This document shows positions 1 to 6,952 of a DNA stretch of 14,109 bases, one piece after another. The translations under genes were made by a program, and so were the position numbers. Numbering within the stretch: position 1 is the stretch's first letter; each line of letters opens with the position of its first letter. Origin of the DNA: Chloroflexota bacterium (GTDB taxonomy: Bacteria > Chloroflexota > Limnocylindria > QHBO01); contig JACDBS010000145.1 of assembly GCA_013694795.1 (NCBI GenBank), forward strand, positions 1-14,109. The letters run 5' to 3'. The notes beneath the pieces were generated by a model. The model did not search any database. It saw only the letters and a list, made by a program, of their open reading frames with translations, and was not told the DNA's origin.

Positions 1-2
1 CG

Positions 3-1223
3 TCAGAAGACGCGGGGGCACCACGGAGCGCGATCGGTGCGGAAGAGCGCGTCGGCGCGCGCGGTGCCGCCTGGCTGGAGCTCGCGCACGCGATTCGCAT
101 CGGCCAGTTGAGCGAAGCTGAAGGCGCCAAGGTATGCGGCGGCAAGGTCGGTGACGTCACAGGCGATGTCGGGCGCATCGGTGCCGGCCTTTGCCACCGG
201 GACGCCATCCTCCACCGATAGCCACCAGCGCCCGTCGTTCCAGGGACAGAACTCGTCGGCGACCTCGATGGTCAGCGATCCAGCGGTGCCGTAGCGGCGC
301 CCGGCGAGCGCCGCGGCAACGTCGACGATCCGCAGCCAGATGCCGTCGCTCACGGCCATGCCCAGCTTTCGGGGCTCGGCGACCGACAGGAAGATCGGGT
401 CGTCGGCGGGAATGTTCCACGCCTCCAGGCGGCTCATGAGGTCGATGTCGAGCAGGTAGCGCCACAGGTCCAGGTGAGCGGCCGGGTTCGTGGCGAGCAT
501 TTCGGTCAGGACCACGGTCGATTTCGGGCCGGAGTCGTCCCAGGCGTCGCGGATGCGGTAGCGGGCATATCCGTCAGCCACGCCGGCGACCTCGTGCACG
601 ACGTGCCAGGCCTCGCTCGCGCCGCGGCGCCAGTGCTCCGGGTCGTGGAAGATCTCGTGGTCCCAGTAGGCCGGGGTTCGCGCGAAGAAGCCAGTCCGGC
701 GTGGCAGCAGCGCGTCGTGGATGGGAGGAAAGAGGCGCTTGGCCTCCTCGACATCCACGAACCGAACCGTGCCGGCCGGCGTGTGCGGCAGGCGGAACGT
801 GCCTCGTTCGCGCGAGGCATCCAGGCGCGTGCGCGTGGTTCCCAGCCCGTAGCCGAAGCGCTGGTAGATGCTGCCCTCCGACGCCCACAGGATGGCGAGC
901 GGCTCGCCCCGGTCGTGGATGGCGTCGAGCTGCATCCGCATCACTCGGCGCAGGATGCCCTGGCGCCGATGCGTTGGATGGACGCCGACGATCGTCACGC
1001 CGGCGGCCGGCAGCACGCCTCCGGGCACGGTGAAGTCGAAGCTGAAGATGCCGGCGGTGCCGACGATCCGATCGCCGTCGTAGGCGGCAATGGCGCGATC
1101 CGGCTCGAAGAGGGCGTCCCATGACGGCATGTCGGCCTCGTGCGGCCGCTCACTGAAGGCAAGGACACCAGCCTCGAAGAAGGCACGGGAGTCCCCATCG
1201 AAAGGACGGACGTCAATCTCCAT
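3..1223 (-). CDS. Eis-like GNAT N-acetyltransferase (406 aa)
   Basis: Resembles the Eis family (enhanced intracellular survival; acetyl-CoA-dependent amine acetyltransferases, aminoglycosides being one known substrate class). The layout fits the family: an N-terminal GNAT domain (about 1-150), a second GNAT-like domain (about 150-285) and an SCP2-like C-terminal domain (about 290-406). The acetyl-CoA loop is VHPTHRRQG (81-89). The RFGYG motif puts a tyrosine at 125, where Eis has its catalytic acid. The protein ends in APWCPRVF; in Eis the terminal phenylalanine carboxylate acts as general base, so the complete C-terminus matters. Length is close to that of mycobacterial Eis (about 400 aa). 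The ATG at 1223 has no Shine-Dalgarno, but a -10-like box lies 7 bp upstream. Divergent from the rhomboid gene. The family is clear; the natural substrate is unknown and resistance should not be assumed. Confidence 0.9.
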   Translation of the reverse strand: MEIDVRPFDGDSRAFFEAGVLAFSERPHEADMPSWDALFEPDRAIAAYDGDRIVGTAGIFSFDFTVPGGVLPAAGVTIVGVHPTHRRQGILRRVMRMQLDAIHDRGEPLAILWASEGSIYQRFGYGLGTTRTRLDASRERGTFRLPHTPAGTVRFVDVEEAKRLFPPIHDALLPRRTGFFARTPAYWDHEIFHDPEHWRRGASEAWHVVHEVAGVADGYARYRIRDAWDDSGPKSTVVLTEMLATNPAAHLDLWRYLLDIDLMSRLEAWNIPADDPIFLSVAEPRKLGMAVSDGIWLRIVDVAAALAGRRYGTAGSLTIEVADEFCPWNDGRWWLSVEDGVPVAKAGTDAPDIACDVTDLAAAYLGAFSFAQLADANRVRELQPGGTARADALFRTDRAPWCPRVF

Positions 1224-1230
1224 GCACGCG

Positions 1231-1236
1231 ATTATG
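1231..1236 (-). promoter_or_regulatory. Candidate -10 box of the Eis-like gene
   Basis: On the - strand this reads CATAAT (5 of 6 to TATAAT) and ends 7 bp before the ATG at 1223. A transcript starting 6-8 bp downstream would begin at or near the start codon, giving a leaderless mRNA, which agrees with the lack of a ribosome binding site. No good -35 box is visible, so this is tentative. Confidence 0.35.
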
Positions 1237-1251
1237 GCGTGGCGCCTGCTC

Positions 1252-1257
1252 TATCAT
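1252..1257 (+). promoter_or_regulatory. Candidate -10 box of the rhomboid gene
   Basis: TATCAT (5 of 6 to TATAAT) ends 7 bp before the ATG at 1265, mirroring the divergent -10 box at 1231-1236. No Shine-Dalgarno precedes the ATG, so a leaderless transcript is plausible. No convincing -35 box is seen. Confidence 0.35.
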
Positions 1258-1264
1258 CCGCCCG

Positions 1265-2023
1265 ATGTTCCCGATCAGCGACGAGAACGAGCGAGGGCAC
1301 GGTCTGGCGTTCGTCAGCCTGGCCTTTATCGCCATCAACATCGCGGTCTTTCTCTTCCTCCAGGGCGCCGGCGCGAGCACCGAGGGAGAGGACTTCACGT
1401 ACGGCTACAGCGCCGTCCCGTTCGAGATCACGAACGGGGTGGACCTGACCGAGCCGGAGCCGATCACCATCGAGGGCCAGACCGTGGCGGTGCCGCAGGA
1501 GCCCGGCCCGGTTCCCATCTGGCTCACGCTGTTCAGCAGCATCTTCATGCACGGCGGGTGGCTGCACCTGGGCGGCAACATGCTGTTCCTGTGGATCTTC
1601 GGCGACAACGTCGAGCACCGCATCGGCCATGTCCCGTACCTGGTCTTCTATCTCGCGGCCGGCGTGATCGCCAGCTTCGCCCAGATCCTCGTCGACCCCG
1701 GTTCGATCATCCCGACACTCGGTGCCTCCGGCGCCATCTCCGGCGTGCTGGGCGCGTACCTGGTCATGTTCCCGACCAACCGCGTCACCGTCTTCCTGTT
1801 CCGCATCCTGGTGCCGGTGCCGGCCATCGTGGCCATCGGCATGTGGGCGGCGCTCCAGTTCGTCAACGGCTTCGGTGCCATCGCGGTGACCGAGCAGACC
1901 GGCGGCGTCGCCTACATGGCCCACATCGGTGGCTTCGTGGCGGGGGTGGTCGCCGGCCTCATCTTCCGCGTGATCTTCAACGAGCCGCGCCACCCGAGGG
2001 GCACGCCCGCCACGGCGTACTGA
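1265..2023 (+). CDS. Rhomboid family intramembrane serine protease (252 aa)
   Basis: A rhomboid-family polytopic membrane protein, expected to cleave transmembrane substrates within the bilayer. The active-site motif GASG (153-156) places the nucleophile at Ser155. The partner histidine is His220 in YMAHIGG, in the last helix. The family motif HGGWLHLGGN (96-105) gives His96, His101 and Asn105 on the helix that forms the oxyanion region. The first helix is at about 14-33. It is followed by an acidic loop of roughly 50 residues (about 38-85), longer than in minimal rhomboids. All catalytic elements are present, so it should be active; the substrate cannot be predicted. The start is the first ATG of the frame, with a -10-like box just upstream. 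Its stop codon overlaps the next gene's start by one base (TGATG), implying co-transcription. Confidence 0.92.
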   Translation: MFPISDENERGHGLAFVSLAFIAINIAVFLFLQGAGASTEGEDFTYGYSAVPFEITNGVDLTEPEPITIEGQTVAVPQEPGPVPIWLTLFSSIFMHGGWLHLGGNMLFLWIFGDNVEHRIGHVPYLVFYLAAGVIASFAQILVDPGSIIPTLGASGAISGVLGAYLVMFPTNRVTVFLFRILVPVPAIVAIGMWAALQFVNGFGAIAVTEQTGGVAYMAHIGGFVAGVVAGLIFRVIFNEPRHPRGTPATAY

Positions 2024-2856
2024 TGCCGGTGCGGCCGGCCGATGAGGCGGCGGGCCTGTTCGGTCCTGGCAGCATGTCGTGGCGCATCGATCGCGAGGTG
2101 CTCGTCCTGGCCGGCGGTTCCTGCGCGCTCCTCATGCAGGCGGCGCATCCAGTGGTCGCGGCCGGCGTGGCCCAGCATTCGACCTACGCAACGGATCCGG
2201 TCGGGCGCCTGGTCCGCACGCTGACCAGCAGCTATGACGTGATCTTCGGCAGCCGATCGGTCGCCGATGCCGCCATCCGCCGCGTGAACGCCATTCACGC
2301 CGCGGTTCGCGGCCGCCTGCCGGAGAGCGGCGACGCATACAGCGCGCGCGATCCCGAGGCGCTGCTGTGGGTCCACGCGACGCTGGTCGACACCGCTCTG
2401 CGCGTCTACGGCTGCTTCGTGGCGCCGCTCTCCTCGGACGAGGAGCAGGCCTACCACCACGAGTGCATCCGCGTGGCCGAGCTGCTGGGAGTGCCGGCCG
2501 GTGCCGTCCCGCCGACCATCGGCGAGCTGCGCGCCTGGATGGCGGGCATGATCGAGAGCGGCCGCGTGCGCGTCACGCCGACCGCGCGCGAGATCGCGGA
2601 GACCGTGCTGTATCCCTCGCGTCTCCTGCCGCGGCTTGCGTGGGATGCCGCGCATCTCATCTCCCTCGCCACGCTTCCGGATGCACTGCGCCGCCAGTAC
2701 GGCATCGGCTGGTCCGCGGCTCGGCAGCGCGGCGTCCAACGCATTGCGTCCACGTCCCGACGCGTCCTGCCACTGGTGCCGCGCGCGATCCGCCACGTTC
2801 CGCAATCGCGCGCGGCCGAGCGCCGCGTCCGTCAGGCCGGTGGAACCGTCGGGTAG
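2023..2856 (+). CDS. Oxygenase MpaB/DUF2236 family protein (277 aa)
   Basis: Matches the DUF2236 group (ER-bound oxygenase MpaB, rubber oxygenase Lcp), whose characterised members are b-haem oxygenases or oxidative cleavage enzymes. Visible family features are an N-terminal stretch W-R-I-D-R-E, then LLMQAAHPVVAAG (36-48) with His42, HSTYATDP (52-59) with His52, RLVRT (62-66) and LLWVHATLVDT (114-124) with His118. These histidines are the candidates for haem binding. No signal peptide or convincing transmembrane helix is seen, so it is probably cytoplasmic. The start is the ATG overlapping the rhomboid stop in TGATG, so translation is probably coupled. Most bacterial members have no assigned substrate and none is claimed here. 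The 3' end overlaps the convergent GNAT frame by 25 bp. Confidence 0.82.
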   Translation: MPVRPADEAAGLFGPGSMSWRIDREVLVLAGGSCALLMQAAHPVVAAGVAQHSTYATDPVGRLVRTLTSSYDVIFGSRSVADAAIRRVNAIHAAVRGRLPESGDAYSARDPEALLWVHATLVDTALRVYGCFVAPLSSDEEQAYHHECIRVAELLGVPAGAVPPTIGELRAWMAGMIESGRVRVTPTAREIAETVLYPSRLLPRLAWDAAHLISLATLPDALRRQYGIGWSAARQRGVQRIASTSRRVLPLVPRAIRHVPQSRAAERRVRQAGGTVG

Positions 2857-3182
2857 CTGCGCCGGGTCGCGACGCGCCTGAAGCCCAGGCGCTCGACGTT
2901 GCGGGCCGACGCGCCATCCTCGATGGTGGATGCACCGATGAGGTCGCAACCGATGCGCCGCGCGTGATCGGCACGGGCGGCGATGAGCGCGCGTTGCAGT
3001 CCACGCCCGCGGAATTCGGGCGGGACCGACCCCGCGCGAAGCCAGCCCAGCTGATGGTGCACGTGGAGGCTACCGGCCCCGACCGCTCGGCCATCGACTT
3101 CGGCCACAAAGCGATGGTGGTGCGCCGCGCGCGCGAGGTACGGCTCCAGCTCCTCCCACGCCCGACCGATCTCCGCCGGCAT
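2832..3182 (-). pseudogene. GNAT acetyltransferase C-terminal half, detached by an upstream amber codon
   Basis: The 116 aa from the ATG at 3182 contain the C-terminal core of a GNAT domain. This includes a strand rich in VAEVDGRAVGAG, the acetyl-CoA loop PPEFRGRGLQ with R-G-R-G, the following helix RALIAARADHARR, and the ending ERLGFRRVATRRSY typical of the fold. It lacks the N-terminal half. The frame stays open upstream through IGPWARVVVAAGG to a TAG at 3222-3224, which is the stop of the MOSC gene in the same frame. The segment before that TAG looks like the missing GNAT N-terminal half. The ATG at 3182 has no good Shine-Dalgarno. I read this as the tail of a MOSC-GNAT fusion separated by a nonsense codon, sequencing error or readthrough site. 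A separately translated subunit is possible but less supported. Confidence 0.6.
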
Positions 3183-3221
3183 GCCACCGGCCGCGACGAC
3201 GACCCTGGCCCACGGGCCGAT

Positions 3222-3224
3222 CTA
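3222..3224 (-). other. In-frame amber codon inside a MOSC-GNAT frame
   Basis: TAG ends the MOSC protein after ELPRD; the same frame then continues without another stop to 2832 and encodes the rest of a GNAT domain. Changing this one codon would join both pieces. TAG is used as an ordinary stop elsewhere in the window (2854-2856, 9047-9049, 11376-11378), so genome-wide recoding is not indicated. Confidence 0.7.
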
Positions 3225-4079
3225 GTCGCGCGGGAGCTCGCGGACGACGACGCGCTCGAGCGGTGGCTGGGTTGCCACCGCATCGGCCTCCGCGGCCCAG
3301 CGCGCAAGCGTCGTATCGGCGGCCGCTCCGGGCCAGGGTGGCTCATCGGCCAGGATCCAGCCCGCCACCCCGTTCGCCATGAAATGGTCGACCGCACGTT
3401 CGACGAGATTCGGCAGCTCAGCGAAGCCGATGGCAGTGTTGAAGACGGGCCCGGGGAGTCCGCGGGCGGCAGACGCGGCAATGTCGCCGTCGTCCAGGAT
3501 GTGGATGTCGTGACCTGCATCCGCGGCGGCGTGCCAGAACGAGAGAGAGCTGGCGCGCTCGGCCTGGTCCAATCGCGAGGCGATGGTGAAGCGCTGCGCC
3601 GCATCGTTCACGGGCGGGGACAGGCGGATGGGATCGCCGTTGCGGACCGTGCCGGGGCTGATCACCCGCGCGTACATTCGGCTGTCGTTCGGGTGGGTCG
3701 CCATGCCCAGCCGGCCGAAGCGCAGATCGCGGAACGAGTGTCGGATGGTGCGGCACGGGTTTGTCGGCGCGGACAGCTCCAGGACCACGTCCTCGCCGAT
3801 GGCCAGGCGCGTGCCGACCGGCAGGCCCGAGACGTCGAAGCCCTCCGTCGTCAGGTTCTCGCCGGTCGTGCCCGGCCCGATCGGATGGCCCTCGGCGGCG
3901 ACGCGGCGGATGGCCTCGATGCCCAGGATCGACACGGCGCGATGCGGCCCGCCGTGCACGGTCTCCTCGCGCTGGCGGTCGCCTTCCACGCCGTCACCCG
4001 TGATGCGCGCGGCGGGGACCGGCAGCTTCGGCACGCCACCGTCCGAAACGTTGACCTGGAGGATCCGCCCATCGCTCAT
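3222..4079 (-). CDS. MOSC-domain protein with a GNAT-like C-terminal extension (285 aa)
   Basis: Residues 1 to about 155 form a MOSC domain (the molybdenum-cofactor sulfurase C-terminal family; also YiiM-type proteins that bind Moco or handle sulfur). Signatures are GDGVEGDR (28-35), HGGPHRAVS (42-50), the GTTGENLTTEGFD stretch (70-82), VGTRLAIGE (88-96) and the conserved cysteine Cys109 in APTNPCR. Residues from about 160 do not belong to MOSC. PGPVFNTAIGFA (209-220), then VDHFMANGV and a WILADEPPWPG stretch, resemble the N-terminal half of two-part GNAT acetyltransferases, whose C-terminal half lies beyond the stop in the same frame. No molybdoenzyme or Moco biosynthesis gene is in the window, so the sulfur or Moco partner is unknown. 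A -10-like box lies 6 bp before the ATG. The MOSC assignment is strong; the reading of the extension is moderate. Confidence 0.85.
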   Translation of the reverse strand: MSDGRILQVNVSDGGVPKLPVPAARITGDGVEGDRQREETVHGGPHRAVSILGIEAIRRVAAEGHPIGPGTTGENLTTEGFDVSGLPVGTRLAIGEDVVLELSAPTNPCRTIRHSFRDLRFGRLGMATHPNDSRMYARVISPGTVRNGDPIRLSPPVNDAAQRFTIASRLDQAERASSLSFWHAAADAGHDIHILDDGDIAASAARGLPGPVFNTAIGFAELPNLVERAVDHFMANGVAGWILADEPPWPGAAADTTLARWAAEADAVATQPPLERVVVRELPRD

Positions 4080-4085
4080 CGGCCA

Positions 4086-4091
4086 ATCCTA
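4086..4091 (-). promoter_or_regulatory. Candidate -10 box of the MOSC gene
   Basis: On the - strand this reads TAGGAT (TAnnnT form) and ends 6 bp before the ATG at 4079, with no Shine-Dalgarno between. That is consistent with a leaderless start. No -35 is seen. It lies 8 bp from the divergent TATCAT at 4100-4105. Confidence 0.3.
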
Positions 4092-4099
4092 GCGGCGGG

Positions 4100-4105
4100 T
4101 ATCAT
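4100..4105 (+). promoter_or_regulatory. Candidate -10 box of the haem synthase fusion gene
   Basis: TATCAT, the same hexamer as at 1252-1257. A start near 4112 would give a leader of about 40 nt that includes the GAGGA ribosome binding site at 4142-4146. The -35 region is not recognisable. Confidence 0.3.
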
Positions 4106-4141
4106 GGCGACGCCCGCTCGGCCGGCCCCGCGAGCGGCGAT

Positions 4142-4146
4142 GAGGA
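4142..4146 (+). promoter_or_regulatory. Ribosome binding site fixing a TTG start
   Basis: GAGGA lies 6 nt before the TTG at 4153. An in-frame stop (TGA at 4141-4143) overlaps it, so TTG is the first usable start in the frame. The nearby ATGs at 4104 and 4140 are in another frame. Confidence 0.65.
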
Positions 4147-4152
4147 ACCCGA

Positions 4153-5937
4153 TTGACCCGATTTGCCAAGCTTGCGGTTGCCGCTGCCGTCGCGACCTTC
4201 GTCCTGATCGCCATCGGCGGCCTGGTGCGTGCCACCGATTCGGGACTGGGCTGCCCGGACTGGCCGCTCTGCTTCGGCAACTGGCTGCCGCCGGCGGACC
4301 TCCACGCCTGGATCGAGCACAGCCATCGCTTGACCGCGGCCGTCTTCGTCGGTCCACTGGTCGGCGCCGTGGCCCTCATCACCGTCGTCAGCCACCGACG
4401 CCGCGACCTGCCGCTGCTCGTCGCCGCGGTGGCGGCCGGTGCCCTCGTCATCGTCCAGTCCCTTCTTGGCGCGGCGGTCGTGCTCGAAGGCCTTGCCGCC
4501 GAGCTCGTCACCGCCCACCTGGGGATGGCACTGACCGTCTTCGCCGCCGTCATCTTCATCGCCGAGCGAGCCATCCATGGACCGATGCCGGCCGCGCACG
4601 CGCGGCCGAGCCTCACGCGCCTGGTCGCCATCGGTACCGTCGCCATCGGTGCCCAGATGCTCCTGGGATCCTGGGTCACCGGCCACCAGGCGGGCCTGTC
4701 ATATGCCGATTTCCCGCTCATGGACGGCGCCCTTCTCCCCGCCATGGTCGGCAGCGAGCAGGCGGTGCACTTCGCGCACCGCGCCATGAGCGTGCTTGTG
4801 GCCACTCTGGTCGTCTGGTCGTCCATCGCCATCCTGCGCTCGACCGATGCGCCGCATGCGCGGCGTCTCGCCGCGGCGACCGTGATCCTTGTCGTGATCC
4901 AGATCGCGCTGGGCGGCCTGAACGTTGTGTCGCGCCTGTCCGCCCTGTTCGTCGTCCCGCACCTGGCGGTCGGCGCCGCCCTGTGGGGCGCATCGGTCTG
5001 GCTGCTCCTGGCGACCCGCAGGCTGCGACCCGCCGAGGTTAAAGCGCCTGAGCCCGGACACTTGGGCACGCTGCGCGCCTATGTGGCGCTGACCAAGCCG
5101 CGGATCATCGAGCTGCTGCTCGTCACCACCGTGCCCACCATGGTGCTCGCCGCCGGAGGGATCCCGTCCGTGTGGCTCATGGTCGCGGTGGTCATCGGGG
5201 GCACATTGGCAGCCGGTGGTGCGAACGCCATCAACATGTACGTGGACCGCGACATCGACGACCTCATGCGCCGCACGCGGCACCGTCCGCTGCCGCGCCA
5301 CTCCATCAGCCCACGGTCCGCGCTGATCTTCGGGATTGCGCTGAGCTGTTTCGCGTTTGCCTGGCTGGCGATCACGGTCAACCTGCTGAGCGCCGTCCTG
5401 GCGACGAGCGCCATTGCGTTCTACGTCTTCGTCTACACCATGTGGCTGAAGCGCACGACGCCGCAGAACATCGTCATCGGCGGGGCCGCCGGCTGCGTGC
5501 CGGTGCTCGTCGCCTGGGCCGCGGTGACCGGCGAGGTGGGACTACCGGCGCTCGTCCTGTTCGCCATCGTCTTCTACTGGACGCCGCCCCACTTCTGGGC
5601 GCTCGCCCTGCGCTATCGCGGCGACTACGCAGCCGCTCGCGTGCCTATGCTTCCGGTCGTGCGCGGCGAGGCGGAGACGGCGCGCCAGATCGTGCTCTAC
5701 ACCGTCGCCCTCATCGCCGTCAGCCTGCTCCTGCTGCCTGCCGCCGGGATGGGCTGGATCTACCTCGTCGCGGCGGTCGTGCTGGGCGGCTTCTTCCTCC
5801 GCAGCGCCCTGCTCTTGCGTGCCGATGCGGCCAACGGTCGCGCCGCGATCAGCCTCTTCCGCCACTCGATCAGCTACCTGACTCTGCTCTTTGCGGCCGT
5901 CGCCGCCGACGCGCTCCTGCGCTTCCCCCTGGCCTGA
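4153..5937 (+). CDS. ctaA-ctaB: Fused haem A synthase (CtaA/COX15) - haem O synthase (CtaB), 594 aa
   Basis: Two consecutive steps of haem A synthesis lie in one polytopic membrane protein. CtaB farnesylates protohaem to haem O; CtaA oxidises haem O to haem A for the aa3 oxidase encoded downstream. Residues 1 to about 290 are CtaA. They contain GGLVRATDSGLGCPDWPLC (22-40) with the Cys34/Cys40 pair, EHSH (Glu55, His58), His122, HFAHR (His206/His209) and His270, matching the family's haem-ligand histidines. Residues from about 306 are a UbiA-family prenyltransferase. The first Asp-rich motif is NMYVDRDIDD (361-370) and the later CtaB motif is GDYAAARVPMLPVV (490-503). FYWTPPHFWALA (475-486) is also typical of CtaB. 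The linker (about 287-306) is short and charged. The start is TTG with a well-spaced GAGGA. It converges on ctaG with a 9-bp gap. Both halves look intact. Confidence 0.95.
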   Translation: MTRFAKLAVAAAVATFVLIAIGGLVRATDSGLGCPDWPLCFGNWLPPADLHAWIEHSHRLTAAVFVGPLVGAVALITVVSHRRRDLPLLVAAVAAGALVIVQSLLGAAVVLEGLAAELVTAHLGMALTVFAAVIFIAERAIHGPMPAAHARPSLTRLVAIGTVAIGAQMLLGSWVTGHQAGLSYADFPLMDGALLPAMVGSEQAVHFAHRAMSVLVATLVVWSSIAILRSTDAPHARRLAAATVILVVIQIALGGLNVVSRLSALFVVPHLAVGAALWGASVWLLLATRRLRPAEVKAPEPGHLGTLRAYVALTKPRIIELLLVTTVPTMVLAAGGIPSVWLMVAVVIGGTLAAGGANAINMYVDRDIDDLMRRTRHRPLPRHSISPRSALIFGIALSCFAFAWLAITVNLLSAVLATSAIAFYVFVYTMWLKRTTPQNIVIGGAAGCVPVLVAWAAVTGEVGLPALVLFAIVFYWTPPHFWALALRYRGDYAAARVPMLPVVRGEAETARQIVLYTVALIAVSLLLLPAAGMGWIYLVAAVVLGGFFLRSALLLRADAANGRAAISLFRHSISYLTLLFAAVAADALLRFPLA

Positions 5938-5946
5938 CACTCAGCC

Positions 5947-6900
5947 TCACTCGCGCCGGGCGGCACGCTCCGCCGCCAGACGCGCGTCCAGGCGGACCGT
6001 CCGCCGCTCCTCGTGGCGCATCCACAGCGCGACCACCACCGCCATGCCGGCCAGGAAGGCGAGGTCGCCGACGACCCACATGATCACGCCACCCAGTTGC
6101 TGGTCCTCCAATGGCGTCAGCCCCCAGTCGCGGAGGTTGGTGCGGTAGTGCGGATACAGGACGGTGGACGCGGACATCAGGGCCACCCCCAGGAACGAGT
6201 TCTGCGGCATGGCCATGAAGAGATACAGCAGCCGGACCGGATGCGGAACACGCCACGGCGACGGATCGACCCCGAGGGCCGGCCACCAGAACAGGAGCGC
6301 CGCGCCGAGGAAGGTCGCATGCTGGAAGTAGTGGAGCGCCTGGTTCTCGAGTGCCTGGTCGTACAGGACGCTGAAGTGCCAGCCCCAGTTGACGGCCGCG
6401 AACAGGACCCAGGCAATCACGGGAAACGAGATCACGTGCACGATCCGGCTCTGAAGCAGGCTGAGCAGCAGTTTTCGAACCGACCGGCCCGAGGCGCGCA
6501 GCGCCAGCGTGATGGGTGCCCCCGCCAGGAGGAGCGGCGCCGCCACGAGCTGGAGCAGCATGTGCTGCACCATGTGGACGCTGAAGAGCAGTCCCTCGTA
6601 AGCCTCGACCGGCGAGAGAAGCGCGACACCGATGGTGGCCAGCCCGCCACCAAACAGCCATGACCGATAGGCCGGGTGCTGGTTTCCTGGATGCGCCCGG
6701 TTCACGCGGCGCACGGCCCAGGCATAGGCACCGCCGGCGGCGACGAGCATCGCGATCGCAATCGGGTCGAACCGCCAGGTCAGCAGGACCGATGGAAACG
6801 CGGGGGATGGCGCGCCCGTGCCGTGCGCCAGCACAGCGGACGGCGCGGCGAGGAGCAGCGCGAGAATCGGCAGCGAGAGGATGCGGCGCATGGTTCCCAT
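5947..6900 (-). CDS. ctaG: Cytochrome c oxidase assembly factor CtaG, membrane type (317 aa)
   Basis: Belongs to the caa3-type CtaG family of polytopic membrane proteins (Bacillus CtaG type, unrelated to Cox11), which is needed to make active oxidase, probably by delivering copper to CuB of subunit I. It begins with a signal-like segment (about 4-25) ending LAAPSAVLAHG, followed by about seven helices. Family histidines are visible in HMVQHML (His109, His113), WGWHFSVLYD (His175) and LHYFQHATF (His190, His194). MPQNSFLG and DQQLGGVIMW follow near the C-terminal helices. The frame is open further upstream, but the protein is homologous only from the ATG at 6900 or the one at 6891; 6891 gives a cleaner signal peptide (MRRILSLP). 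Neither has a strong ribosome binding site. It is divergent from the lipoprotein gene and lies between the haem A genes and the oxidase operon. Confidence 0.92.
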   Translation of the reverse strand: MGTMRRILSLPILALLLAAPSAVLAHGTGAPSPAFPSVLLTWRFDPIAIAMLVAAGGAYAWAVRRVNRAHPGNQHPAYRSWLFGGGLATIGVALLSPVEAYEGLLFSVHMVQHMLLQLVAAPLLLAGAPITLALRASGRSVRKLLLSLLQSRIVHVISFPVIAWVLFAAVNWGWHFSVLYDQALENQALHYFQHATFLGAALLFWWPALGVDPSPWRVPHPVRLLYLFMAMPQNSFLGVALMSASTVLYPHYRTNLRDWGLTPLEDQQLGGVIMWVVGDLAFLAGMAVVVALWMRHEERRTVRLDARLAAERAARRE

Positions 6901-6952
6901 TCTGGCCGGAAGTCGGGGGAACCGGCGCGCGGCGTCCGGCGTCCATGCCGCC

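Noticed and set aside
1090..2022. Extension of the DUF2236 protein upstream of 2023
   Set aside because: The open frame continues upstream, but its translation is Arg/Gly-rich and runs through the rhomboid gene in another frame; homology starts at about the ATG at 2023.
3222..3224. Genome-wide reassignment of TAG as an explanation of the in-frame amber
   Set aside because: TAG ends the DUF2236 gene, coxB and coxC in this same window at sensible C-termini.
2367..5042. Very long open frame on the + strand across the MOSC and haem synthase genes
   Set aside because: Arg/Ala/Pro-rich low-complexity translation with no domain. It overlaps recognised genes (MOSC on the other strand, haem synthase in another frame), so it is a G+C-driven shadow frame.
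5938..5946. Bidirectional terminator between the convergent haem synthase and ctaG genes
   Set aside because: The gap is only 9 bp and no stem-loop with a T tract is visible around it.
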